NCBI GenBank assembly: GCA_963691705.1
Contig: OY829538.1
Span: 35,174,836 to 35,238,835, forward strand
Reading direction: 5' to 3'
Source of the DNA: Viola odorata
Taxonomy: Eukaryota > Streptophyta > Magnoliopsida > Malpighiales > Violaceae
DNA length: 64,000 nt
In this document: positions 1 through 9,863 of the stretch, in pieces
Position numbering within the stretch: position 1 is the first letter of the stretch
How the letters are laid out: every line of letters starts with the position of its first letter
Made by a program: the position numbers and the translations under genes
Notes under the pieces: model-generated
Told to the model about the DNA's origin: nothing
Databases searched by the model: none
Seen by the model: only the letters and a program-made list of their open reading frames with translations

Positions 1-999
1 GCAACACAAATAACTACTATAGAAGCAAATCTTCCTCCACCTATTCAATGTAAAAGTACTACTATAGGAGCAGAAACCAGTAAGAAACAAGAAAAATTGA
101 ACATTCTTACTCAACCTTTATTCAAACCAATTGAAATGACTAATTCTGAAATAATGAATTTTAAATTTAAAAAAGAAGATGAATATTTAGATATAATAAA
201 TAAAAAATTAGTTAAAATAAATATAAAATCTAAAAATCAAATTTCAGTATTAACAGAAGAAATTGAAGAAAAAGATATAAAAGATATCTCAGAACAATTT
301 CAGGAATTATAAATTAATAAACTAAGAACTAAAAATTACCAAAAACCTAGAATAAAACACTTTTATCCTAGACCAACCTTTCCTGATGTACAATCAGAGG
401 ATATAAATACCAGAACTCAATATAACTACGATGGTCAAAGTATTTTAGAATGGAATTTAGATGGACAAAGTGAGCATAATATAATAACCATGTTAGAAAA
501 TATGATGATGGCAGCTACCGCATATAAAACAAGAGGAAATTCAGATAAATATGTAGCCTAGATAATTATTTCAGGATTTACAGGACAACTTAAAAGTTGG
601 TGGGATAACTATCTAACTCTAGAAGAAAAATTAGAAATAATAAATGCGGTAAAAACAGAAAATGATGAATCCAAAGAGGACGCCACTAATGTATTAGCAT
701 ACACCATACTAAAACATTTTGTGGGAGAACCAAGTCAATTTCAGGAAAAAACAACAGAAATACTGGTTAATTTAACCTGTCCAAAACTACAAGATTTCCA
801 ATGGTATAAGGATATGTTTCTGACAAAAATATTCATGAAAGAAGATTGTAATCATTCCTTCTGGAAAGAAAAATTTATCTCAGGACTACCAAAACTATTC
901 GCGGAAAAAGTAAAAACTAGAATTAAAAATATCTATAGTGGAATAATTCCTTATTCAATATTAACCTATGGTGAAATTATAGCACATATTAATAATTAA
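1..999 (+). pseudogene. Pararetroviral polyprotein fragment, linker and coat-protein region (broken)
   Basis: One reading frame (frame 1) carries protein-like sequence from the left edge to 999 but is cut by stops at 310-312 and 559-561 and ends at 997-999. The first hundred codons are Lys/Glu/Ile-rich and probably lie between movement and coat domains. From about 340 on, conserved coat features of petuvirus/florendovirus-like viruses appear: a tyrosine/proline-rich stretch, a GFTGQL-K-WWDNYL segment (about 575-620) and an FWKEKFISGLP block (about 860-890). The movement-protein domain, if present, lies outside the window. The product would have been the capsid part of a polyprotein. The domain assignment rests on motif resemblance. 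Confidence 0.75.
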
Positions 1000-1006
1000 A
1001 GCTAAA

Positions 1007-1371
1007 ATGAAAAATCAACTTCATCAAAGTAGAAAAGAATTAGGATCATTCTATACTCAATATGGATATGAAACAATAATACCTCCTTCAAGAAAATATA
1101 AAAAACAAAGAAAATCAATAAGGAAAAATTATAAAACCCCTAAATATCAGGAAAGACCCAATAAACAAAATAAAATCCCTACCTGTTTTAAGTGTGGACA
1201 AAAAGGACATTATAAAAATAATTGCAGAATGAAACAGAAAATTCAAGAACTTCAAATTGATGAAGAACTTAAAAATTAAATGATACAACTATTAAATTCT
1301 AGCACTAATGAAGATGACTTAAACCTAGAAAATACTAGTAGTGAAGAATTGGAAATTGACCCGATTCAGGT
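1007..1371 (+). pseudogene. Coat-protein C-terminus with CCHC zinc knuckle (broken)
   Basis: After a +1 frameshift at about 1000, frame 2 encodes a Lys/Arg-rich stretch followed by a canonical CX2CX4HX4C zinc knuckle at 1184-1225 (C-F-K-C, H, C), the nucleic-acid-binding motif of caulimovirid capsid proteins. The frame stops at 1277-1279. Beyond it the same frame gives a Ser/Glu/Asp-rich acidic tail that passes back into frame 1 at about 1372, so another frameshift lies there. Acidic C-termini are usual in this capsid family. Confidence 0.8.
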
Positions 1372-3393
1372 AACTCTTCCGAAAGTAACGAACAATCTGA
1401 AGAAGAAAATACTAATATTTGCTCTTGTGTATATAAACAAATAAACACAATTACTAAAGAAAAGGAAATGTTGATAGAAATATTAGGAAAAATTGAAGAT
1501 CCCGAAATACAAAGAGACTAGCTAAATAAACTAAAATATTTAATAATAAAAGAAAAAGAAAGTAAAGAAATAGAACCCTATAATTTAAAAACAATTATTA
1601 ATAGATTTTCCCCTAAAGAATCTAAAATATCAACTCAAGATCTAAAAGAAGAAATAAAACAAATAAAAAGAGATATAAAAAATTTAGAAGTAGAAAATAC
1701 TAAATTAAACATAAAATTTATGATGCTGGAACAAAACGAAAATCAACCCAAAAATTTAGAAGAACTAAATCAAGAAATAACAAATGAAGCCTTAGGAATC
1801 ACAGAAGAAAATTTTCTAAATGCAATCTCTAGAATAGAATTTCAAAAATGGTATATTAATATAGATTTAATCATAAACAAAGAATTTCATATAAATACTT
1901 GGGCACTAGTAGACTCAGGAGCCGACCAAAATTGTATCCAAGAAGGAATAATACCAACTCAATACTATGAAAAGACCAAAGAACATTTATATGGAGCTAA
2001 CAAAAATAAACTTCAGATTAATTATAAACTTTCCAATGTAAATATATGCAATAAGGGATTCTGTCTAAGAAACTCATTTATACTAGTAAAAAATTTAAAT
2101 CAAAAAATAATATTAGGAACTCCTTTTATTACTCAAATCTATCCATTCAATGTGGATAGTGAAGGTATAAAAACTAGATGTTTTGATACAGAAATTTGTT
2201 TCCCATTTATCCAAAAACCTCAACAGAAAGATATTGATGTATTAAAAAATTATTCCATTTCAAAAGATATTATGGTAATTCAAAAGAAAAAACATTTACA
2301 TTTTTTAACAAAAGAAATAAACTTTAAAAGAATTGAAGAAGAACTACAAAATCAGAATAATATCGAAAAGATAAAATGTTTGAAAAATCTGTTTGAAAAA
2401 GAAGTATGCTCTGAACTTCCAAACGCTTTTTGGAATAAAAAGAAACATATAATAGAATTACCATACGAAAAAGATTTTAATGAAAAAAATATACCTACCA
2501 AAGCCAGACCTATACAAATGGATAAAGAATTATTAGAATACTGTAAACAAGAAATAGATACTCTATTAAAGAAAAAACTCATCAGGCCAAGTAAATCTCC
2601 ATGGTCTTGTGCTGCTTTTTATGTTCAAAACCAAGCGGAAATAGAAACAGGAGCTCCAAGACTAGTAATTAATTATAAACCTTTAAATAAAGCATTACAA
2701 TGGATAAGATACCCTATACCTAATAAAAGAGATTTAATCAAAAGACTAAACGGGGTAATTATATTTTCAAAATTTGATATGAAATCAGGATTTTGGCAAA
2801 TCCAAATCACTGAAAAAGACAGATATAAAACTGCATTCACAGTACCATTTGGTCATTATGAATGGAATGTAATGCCATTTGGATTAAAAAATGCACCCTC
2901 AGAATTTCAAAACATAATGAACGATATACTAAATCCATATACAAAATTCACTATTGTATACATAGATGATGTACTAGTATTCTCAAAATCTATAACAGAA
3001 CATTTTAATCATTTAAACAAATTCTTAAAAATATTAAAAGAAAACGGATTGGTAGTCTCAGCTACTAAATTAAAACTATGTCAAACAAAAATCAGATTCT
3101 TAGGATTTGATATTTACCAAGAAACGATTAAACCAATAAGTAGATCAATAGAATTCACCGATAAATTTCCCGATGAAATCAAAGATAAAAAACAAATACA
3201 ACGATTTTTAGGATGCCTGAATTATGTATCAGACTTTATTAAAAATCTAAGAACTACTTGTTTACCATTATATCAAAGACTCAGGAAAAATCCTCCAGCA
3301 TGGAATAAAAATATGACACTTATTGTTAAAAATATTAAAGAAAAATTAAAAACCTTCCCTGTTTGGGAATCCCTAACCCTTCAGCTGATTTAA
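1372..3393 (+). pseudogene. Pararetroviral aspartic protease and reverse transcriptase (broken)
   Basis: Frame 1 is readable from about 1372 to 3393 with one internal stop at 1519-1521. The longest uninterrupted part starts at 1720. In order: a coiled-coil-like Lys/Glu-rich region (about 1600-1800), a protease active site D-S-G at 1912-1920, and a reverse transcriptase domain (about 2480-3270) with a K-F-D-M-KSGFWQI block near 2780 and the catalytic Y-I-D-D at 2959-2970. The domain ends with the thumb/connection region, then a frameshift near 3365-3380 removes the RNase H from this frame. The enzyme would have copied pregenomic RNA into DNA in the cytoplasm. The YIDD motif and the absence of integrase support a caulimovirid over a Ty3/gypsy origin. 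Confidence 0.92.
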
Positions 3394-3782
3394 TAGTAGA
3401 AACAGACGCATCTGATATAGGTTATGGAGGATTATTAAAACAAAAGGAACATGAAAAAGAACAACTAATCTGATATTGTTCAGGAATATGGATTGCTTCA
3501 CAAAAGAATTACTCAACAATTAAAAAAGAAATTTTATCAATAGTATTATGCATATTTAATTTTCAAGATGACTTATTCAATAAAAAATTCTTATTAAGAA
3601 TTGATTGTAAAAGTGCAAAATATATTTTAGAAAAAGATGTTCAAAATATAGTTTCTAAACAAATCTTTGCCCGATGGCAAGCTTTACTATCAAACTTTGA
3701 TTTTGAAATTGAATTTATAAAAGGAGAAAATAACTCTTTACCTGATTTCTTATCTCGAGAATTTTTACAGGGAAAGATTTGA
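3366..3782 (+). pseudogene. Pararetroviral RNase H domain (broken)
   Basis: Frame 3 continues the polyprotein after the frameshift. It shows a V-E-T-D-A-S-D motif at about 3396-3416, the first catalytic Asp region of RNase H, and ends with a P-D-F-L-S-R-E-F block typical of the end of caulimovirid polymerases. A stop at 3471-3473 interrupts the domain. The natural terminator is TGA at 3780-3782, which overlaps an ATG at 3782-3784 that opens the next reading frame. Confidence 0.85.
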
Positions 3783-5040
3783 TGGCATCACAAAAAGGAA
3801 AGAAGTGATAGCAACACAAAAAGAATGCAGTAGAAAAACCAAATCATCCTATGCCATGAATATACCAACTACTCCTAACAAATATGAACCACTCAGATCC
3901 AGTTCATCCAAAACTGTTACAAATCCCTTTTTATTACCACAACCACCACAAAATGAAAGATTTACTCCAAATTACCTCCAAGCATTACAGGTTCAACCTC
4001 AAAAATCCCCTGCTTCAGTAACTAGTAGACCTTCTTTTACACTACTTGGAACTCTTCCTATTAAACCATCCCAAACAAAATCACTACAAGGCCCAATAAC
4101 TAAACCATTCGTCAAAAGTGTCAGTTATATTGAGCTAGAACATGAAAATGAACTTAAAACCATTGTATCCAATATATTTCCAAAAGACTTTCTATTCATC
4201 CCAGACTCTCTAGAAAAAACTAGAATATTCTACGAGTTCATTCTTGTAGACACAGATTCGGTTGAAATAGTTCATGTTGAAGATCCAAGATATCCTGGCA
4301 AATACTCTTATTCAAAATGCAAAATCCTAAAAGTGTTAACCTTATCTGACTGGGACTTAAATCCCTACACTGAAAAAACCTTTTCCTATCCCTTTCGGCC
4401 AATAGGATTTAATTATCATGATTACCAAAAAGCATAGCAGCACGCCTTCTTATATTCAAACTACCATCACTCCTGGTTCTTTCATTTCCATAATGGTATA
4501 CCACGAAAATTCCCTCATTAGTTTTACCAATGGTGGAAATACTTCGGAGCATCAGAACTTGCATATCCTCCAACAGTCAGTGAAGTATTTGAAACCTTTC
4601 AAAAAAATTATCACCCTCAAACTATACCTAAATTGATGTCATTCACTCTTATGTTCAAAATACCTTGGATCATTTACTGAGATTTTGACATTGTTTACCA
4701 CACTGCCACAGAACCCCCCATATTGACAAAACGATGGAAAGTAAAATGGTGGAAAATTTTTCCTCAAGAACAAGCATGTGAAAACACTGTATTGCACAAA
4801 CTAGCAGAAACCACAATTACCAACCCTACTCCTATACCACCATCTATATTCCTCTCATCCAAAAAACAGCTACAAGCAAACCTAGCAACTGCTTCATCCA
4901 AAGATGAATACAAACAAAAACTAAAAGAAACACTTTCTCAACTAGATGCAGATGACGTAGCATCCTCAGCTACTCCTCAAAACTCTGATCCAGACAATGA
5001 TCCAGACATTATGGCAGAATTATATCCAGATTTAAAATAA
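3782..5040 (+). pseudogene. Second pararetroviral ORF, function unknown (broken)
   Basis: A second ORF appears to begin at ATG 3782-3784, overlapping the RNase H stop as TGATG. That frame closes after eight codons. Protein-like sequence then continues in frame 1 (3805-4437), frame 2 (4418-4636) and frame 1 again (4723-5040). The first part is Pro/Ser/Thr/Gln-rich, the middle has a globular, aromatic-rich segment (about 4110-4430), and the end is acidic. I see no zinc finger, transmembrane segment or catalytic motif. Florendovirus-like genomes carry an ORF of unknown function in this position, and that is the best match by place alone. A transactivator-like role is possible but unsupported. 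Confidence 0.6.
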
Positions 5041-5249
5041 AATAAAAATACATGTCTCTCTAGAGAAAAAAAATTAAAAAACCTTACAGTTGACAACAAA
5101 CAAGCATCTCAGCACAAAGACATATCATCCAGAGAAGACAGCAATTCAAAAAATCAAACAGGTGGCATGACACATGGAAGACTCTAAGCTTATCAGACAA
5201 GATAAAAACACCTCTTCAAAATCAAGCTTTATCACCAACGACGAAAACA

Positions 5250-5511
5250 AGACACGTGGAAAAACCTACATCGATCGGCCAAATCTTGCCTACACCTCAG
5301 CAATCAAGAATACAGAAGAAGCACAAGGACGAACTTCGAAAAATGTAAAATTTGTAAAATTCTATCTTTAGATTTTCTAAAATTAGTACTAAAGTCTCCC
5401 TATAAATAGAGGGGTTTTCCTCAGTTGTAGGTAAGCAAAAAATCTCCTATACAAGAATCTTTCAACGCAATAAAGCATAAAAGTTTCTCTTCGTAAGTTT
5501 TCTCTTTCAAA
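5250..5511 (+). promoter_or_regulatory. Pararetrovirus-type promoter with early polyA signal
   Basis: A clean TATAAATAGAGG box sits at 5401-5412, preceded by a CACGTG G-box at about 5252-5258. An AATAAA polyadenylation signal follows at 5469-5474, only 68 nt from the TATA box, and the next ORF opens at 5512. A TATA box closely followed by AATAAA is the arrangement that lets caulimovirids make a terminally redundant pregenomic RNA: the signal is bypassed on the first pass and used on the second. No tRNA-Met primer-binding site was seen in the short leader, so the primer site is lost or lies elsewhere. 5041-5250 has no coding potential. Confidence 0.7.
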
Positions 5512-6123
5512 ATGTCTTTCATTTTCAAAGAATTATCTTACTGTTTTTCTGAACTAAAAACTAACAAACTTTCTGATTTGTATGAATTAAGAACAGAACT
5601 ATCTTCTACATGTAATGATATTCAAAAATCCTATATTGAAAATCTGTATAATGAAATAATGAGTGAAAGTAGAATTCCAATCTCTAATTCTGAAACTCCC
5701 TTATGGAATGAAGATTTGATAAAAATTGAGCTTTTCACAAATATGATAGAAGCTACTAATAAAACTATTCAAATTATTATGCGTACAATTAATCAGTATG
5801 AAGAAAACGTTGAGAGTCAGAAAAAGAAACAGAAGATAGAAAAGTATAAAAAATTAAAAGAAATTGCCACTTATCCAACTCCCAGTACTATGAATCCAAC
5901 CACCCTCACTTCAACTTCGCATGATCTACCTCCAAATCTGATCTTCCCTGTACGAGCAGGGTCCAACAGACAAATGATCGAAGAAACTAATAAAGTTATA
6001 AAAACTCTTATCTCTCCACTTAATCAACATAAACATGAACAACTACTTCCCTCATCCTCAACTCTGCCAGCTCCCTCGTCTACCTATGAGCATTTTCAAA
6101 GAATTATCTTACTGTTTTTTTGA
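5512..6123 (+). CDS. Pararetroviral first-ORF N-terminal fragment, copy 1
   Basis: This open frame of 203 codons starts at the first ATG after the promoter/leader. The product is hydrophilic and largely helical, with a Lys/Gln-rich coiled-coil stretch (about residues 85-120) followed by a Ser/Thr/Pro-rich tail. I recognise no domain. Its place just downstream of the promoter suggests it is the N-terminal part of the viral polyprotein whose later part lies at the left edge of the window. The frame runs past the end of a 571-bp tandem duplication unit and stops 31 nt into the second unit because 571 is not a multiple of three. Confidence 0.5.
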   Translation: MSFIFKELSYCFSELKTNKLSDLYELRTELSSTCNDIQKSYIENLYNEIMSESRIPISNSETPLWNEDLIKIELFTNMIEATNKTIQIIMRTINQYEENVESQKKKQKIEKYKKLKEIATYPTPSTMNPTTLTSTSHDLPPNLIFPVRAGSNRQMIEETNKVIKTLISPLNQHKHEQLLPSSSTLPAPSSTYEHFQRIILLFF

Positions 6124-6662
6124 ACTAAAAACTAACAAACTTTCTGATTTGTATGAATTAAGAACAGAACTATCTTCTAAATGTAATGATATTCAAAAAT
6201 CCTATATTGAAAATCTGTATAATGAAATAATGAGTGAAAGTATAATTCCAATCTCTAATTCTGAAACTCCCTTATGGAATGAAGATTTGATAAAAAATGA
6301 GCTTTTCACAAATATGATAGAAGCTACTAATAAAACTATTCAAATTATTATGCGTACAATTAATCAATATGAAGAAAACGTTGAGAGTCAGAAAAAGAAA
6401 CAGAAGATAGAAAAGTATAAAAAATTAAAAGAAATTGCCACTCATCCAACTCCTACTACTATGAATCCAACCAACCTCACTTCAACTTTGCATGATCTAC
6501 CTCCAAATCTGATCTTCTCTGTACGAGTAGGGTCCAACAGACAAATGATCGAAGAAACTAATAAAGTTATAAACACTCCTATCTCTCCACTTAATCAACA
6601 TGAACATGAACAACTACTTCCCTCATCCTCAACTCTGCCAGCTCCCTCGTCTACCTACGAGG
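5521..6662 (+). repeat. 571-bp tandem duplication in the pararetrovirus
   Basis: Two adjacent units, 5521-6091 and 6092-6662, are nearly identical with about a dozen substitutions and no net length change. Both start with ATTTTCAAAGAATTATC and end at the same CCTCGTCTACCTA-GAG stretch. The duplication is internal to the first viral ORF and shifts the frame by one base. The scatter of substitutions shows it is not a recent assembly artefact. Confidence 0.9.
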
Positions 6663-6721
6663 CTCACCTGATGGATCTATTGGTAGCGGAGCCAAAGCAA
6701 ATCAAATCCATGACCCCTTAG
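6035..6721 (+). pseudogene. First-ORF fragment, copy 2, chimeric with LTR sequence
   Basis: The second tandem copy encodes the same coiled-coil-like protein in another frame. Its own ATG context was replaced by the end of copy 1, so the open frame begins inside copy 1 at 6035. It reads through the full second unit and about 30 nt of unique viral sequence, then crosses at about 6697 into LTR sequence of element 1, where it stops at 6719-6721. The last eight or so codons are therefore retrotransposon-derived. The rest of the viral ORF, including any movement-protein domain, is missing here. Confidence 0.6.
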
Positions 6722-7282
6722 AATGCATTAGAACCACCCATTCGTATGCATGACATATAGAATTGCTAGTAAATACATAGTATGCATGCATGACCCTTTA
6801 TGTGTTTGCCATGATAGAATCACATAGTAAATAAATAGTCATGCATGGCTCCATGATAAGGGGGGAACGTCCACTCTAGCAAGGAGAAAAAAGGTAACCC
6901 TGTCCCTCGGTCCCGAACGGAAATAAAAATGTCTCGATGAAAAAATGCTAAGATGTAAAGTCACCTTTGAGGGCCCAAATTACATGCTCAAAATGTTTTC
7001 TCAAAACACCTCGCTTACCGGTAACCTTGTTTTTAGGATGTGACTCGGGTGCCTAACACCTTCCCGAGTCCATAAATACGACCTCGAACTATTGTTCTTT
7101 GGTTTAGACCTTTTGTACCTTAGTATATTTATTTTTATGCCATGACGATTAGGTTCCCTAAACCTTAGAAAAATAGGGTGGTGACTTCATTTTTCGCATG
7201 ATGTTGAGACAAGTCCAACGCTTGTCTCGCATTGTGGCCTGTCCCGAACCTGTTTTGCAAAATCGATAAAGAGGGTGCGACA
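6697..7282 (+). repeat. Element 1 truncated 5' LTR
   Basis: This 586-bp stretch matches the end of the 3' LTR (about 32290-32933), including the segment with ACCTTCCCGAGTCCATAAA and the terminal GGGTGCGACA. The start of the LTR is missing: sequence passes directly from pararetrovirus to LTR at about 6697. An internal deletion of about 120 bp relative to the 3' LTR lies near 6770. Confidence 0.9.
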
Positions 7283-7285
7283 GTT

Positions 7286-7303
7286 TGGCGACTCCGCTGG
7301 GGA
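7286..7303 (+). other. Element 1 primer-binding site (tRNA-Arg type)
   Basis: TGGCGACTCCGCTGGGGA begins three bases after the LTR end. It is complementary, with one G/A difference, to the 3' end plus CCA of plant tRNA-Arg(ACG), the primer used by Ogre-type elements. Element 2 has the exact match. Confidence 0.85.
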
Positions 7304-9863
7304 CGTTTAGGGTCGAAGCCGATTTTATGGTGTTTGTTTTTTATTATTATTTACTTACTTTAAATAAATTGTTTTCATGATCGTTATATGTTATTGGCTT
7401 TAATAAATTGTTCATACGCATCTCATGCATAAATGTCTTATCGTCAGGCCATGTTACCAAAGAAAAATTAGGTAAGTAGTAGTGAAGCGTTGTGGGGCCA
7501 GGTCCCAATGTGCTTTCATTAACCCTAACTCGGATGTTGAACCCCTAAATGAATTGAGCGCCCAAAATCGTTGTTATGATTCGGTCAACGCTCTCGTATC
7601 CATTTATGGGGGACCCCTTTTAGGGTAACATCCTGAAACCTTTCAGCCAGTTAGAACAAAGTCGGAATCGGAATCCCAGCATATGCATCACTTTCGTGCA
7701 TTTATTCCATGTTTTTATGTTACGGTTGTATTTTTATTTTGTCCTCACGTTTTATCTTTTGTTAAACAGGAACATTTACTTCCCATAAACAGCCCCGCCT
7801 TACTTGTTCACTCAAATGGCAACACCCACGATGCTTTCACTTAATACTTTCGGGATTTCAAGCTACAACGATCAGTTAGAACAAGGGGACATGTTGAAAT
7901 CAGGTTTTATTCCCGATATTTCGACCAAGATTGGGATGAAAGAAGTGGAGGCATAGAAAGGGGAGATTGCGTCGTTGGGATATTTTTGGGATGAGCAAAC
8001 GGATCCCGACTTCCAAGGTTGACACCTTTAAAGAAAATCGTGCATCAGTCGCTTAGATTTTTCTTTTCACCCTATGTAATGATGTTCCTAGACTTTGTCT
8101 ACCAAATTTTGTAGATCTAGATAGTCGACCCAACTTACAAATGTTTGTAACTCTTTTTGACGAAAAATCAATGATAACATTCATAATTATTCGGATATTT
8201 ATGGAATGAGTTTTTTCTCTTCACTTTACACATCCAGAGGCATCAAACGGCTATCACCTTCGATTGAGCAGCCTTCTCCGAAAGAAGAGTTCCCTTAGCA
8301 AGATCACGCTAAGGGCTCAGCGTGATCACGCTAGCCACTGCAAAAAAATCGCAAAAAAAAAAACATTCCGGCTTCTTCCAAGTTGGTTCTCACAGGCAGT
8401 CTAGGGTTGCGTTGATGAGACCAAATGATGATGATGTGGAGATGACTGTTCCTTCTCGGTCTCAGCTGCGCGCTCTTTTGTTTTGGCCAATATGGATACG
8501 ATTTGCTCGGAGCTTCTGCTTGGCTAAAACACAAAAGATGTTGATAACGGGTTGAGGTCTTCCTATACCAAAACTCAGAATTTTCTGGGTGACGCATTTC
8601 TCACAAAAAAATTCAGAATGTAAGGATATTTGTTTCTTCTCGTTCTCAACTGCGCGCTTTTTTGTTTTGGCCAATATCGATACGATTTTCTCAGAGTTTC
8701 TACTCAGCTAAAACATGAAAGACGTTGATAACAGGTTGAAGTCTGCCCAAACCAAATTTCAGAATTTTCTGGCCGGTAAATTTCTCACAAAAATTTCGAA
8801 TACAAGTATCGTTGTTTCTTCTCGGTCTCAGTTGCGCCCTCTTTTACCTTGGCCAAAATAGGCACAATTTGCTTGGATTTTTCACTTGTCTAAACACATG
8901 AAAAATGTTCATAACAGGTTGGAGTTTGTCCATACCAAAACTCAGAGTTTTCTGGATGGCGCATCTCTCACAAACAATCTAGACGCGGGGATAACTGTTT
9001 CTTCTCGCTTTCGACTGCGCCCTCTTTTGTTTTGACTAGTATAGACGGGATTTGCTTGGAAATTCCATTTGGCTAAAATACAAAAGGTGTTGATAACGGA
9101 CACAAGATGATCAAAAAGTGTGAGGAGGAAGAGTCGAACGTGACCGATTCATCATGGGCATACACGAACTTCGAAGGCCACAAGAGCGCAAGACAGAAAG
9201 CAATGCACGCAAACCTCGCACGCAATGATATTTACAAGCCTTGATTCCTCGGATGAGTGACTAAAGAACACCCTCAACTTGACCCATATTCATCCTCCAA
9301 GATTGAATGTCAGTATGCAAGAGAGGGCTACTACAAAAGTCCTAAGGAAGACCTTCGAAAAGCCGATTGGCTCCCAAGTTGGTCTCTAGCGGCATGCCAC
9401 CTGGGGCCTAGCGGCATGCCGCCAGCTTCGGCTCCAAATCCCTCCAAAGTCATTTTCGGCCTCCGGATGTTGCTCGAAATGCTTCCAAGCCGATTTTCAT
9501 CATCTTTGCTCATCATAAGCGTGACTTTTGTTACTCAAATGCTTGTCAAAACCTCTTGGCATGATCAAGAATATGCTCATAAAACTCATCACGGAAGGAG
9601 GGTTCCAAGCATGATAAACACTAGCCACTCGCACGGGTTTATTTCAAGGGTTTCAGTTATAGCATCCAAGATCGCATTGCATCGTTGGAATGAATAAAAG
9701 CTTCCTTCGTATCTTCACTGAAGTGTCATCTTCTCATTCGTTCTAGAAGTATTAAGTGAAAGCTTGGCCGGAAGGGTGAACAAGCAACGTGGAGGCCTCG
9801 GGATTGCATCACCTACACTAACCTTTTTATTTCTTTTTATTTGTCCATTTTTTCAGGTTAACA
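7304..9863 (+). other. Element 1 leader region without a convincing gene
   Basis: This is a long non-coding leader between the primer-binding site and gag. A 46-codon open frame at 7816-7956, beginning M-A-T-P-T-M, resembles no family I know and may be a relic of the extra upstream ORF of Ogre-like elements. 8450-9105 is a tandem array (listed separately). A perfect 14-bp palindrome AGCGTGATCACGCT lies at 8319-8332. An open frame at 9257-9697 has low-complexity, unfamiliar content and I do not call it a gene. Confidence 0.55.
8450..9105 (+). repeat. Tandem array, about 183-bp unit, 3.6 copies
   Basis: Diverged copies begin at about 8451, 8636, 8817 and 9000, each starting CTTCTCG-TCTCA-CTGCGC and containing TTTTGTTTTGGCC and GTTGATAACGG blocks. 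Spacing is 181-185 bp. The array lies in the leader of element 1. Confidence 0.85.

Larger units (their letters stand above)
1..6696 (+). mobile_element. Endogenous pararetrovirus (Caulimoviridae) remnant
   Basis: A degenerate caulimovirid copy enters from the left edge and ends at a junction with LTR sequence near 6697. The order seen is coat region with CCHC knuckle, aspartic protease, reverse transcriptase, RNase H, a second ORF, a TATA/polyA-bearing intergenic region, and then the start of a first ORF. There is no integrase, as expected for this family. The order resembles petuvirus- and florendovirus-like endogenous viruses (one long polyprotein plus a downstream ORF), but the genus cannot be fixed from sequence alone. 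Many stops and frameshifts make it non-functional. The strand is strikingly A-rich, unlike the neighbouring elements. Because the promoter and first-ORF start lie downstream of the polymerase region, the integrant is circularly permuted or part of a head-to-tail array. Confidence 0.9.

Noticed and set aside
8292..8332. Possible rho-independent terminator or CRISPR-like repeat
   Set aside because: The sequence is plant nuclear DNA; the short palindromes are not arranged as repeat-spacer units and bacterial features do not apply.
9257..9697. 146-codon open frame in the leader of element 1
   Set aside because: Unfamiliar composition, no motif, and located in non-coding retrotransposon leader; kept only as a note.
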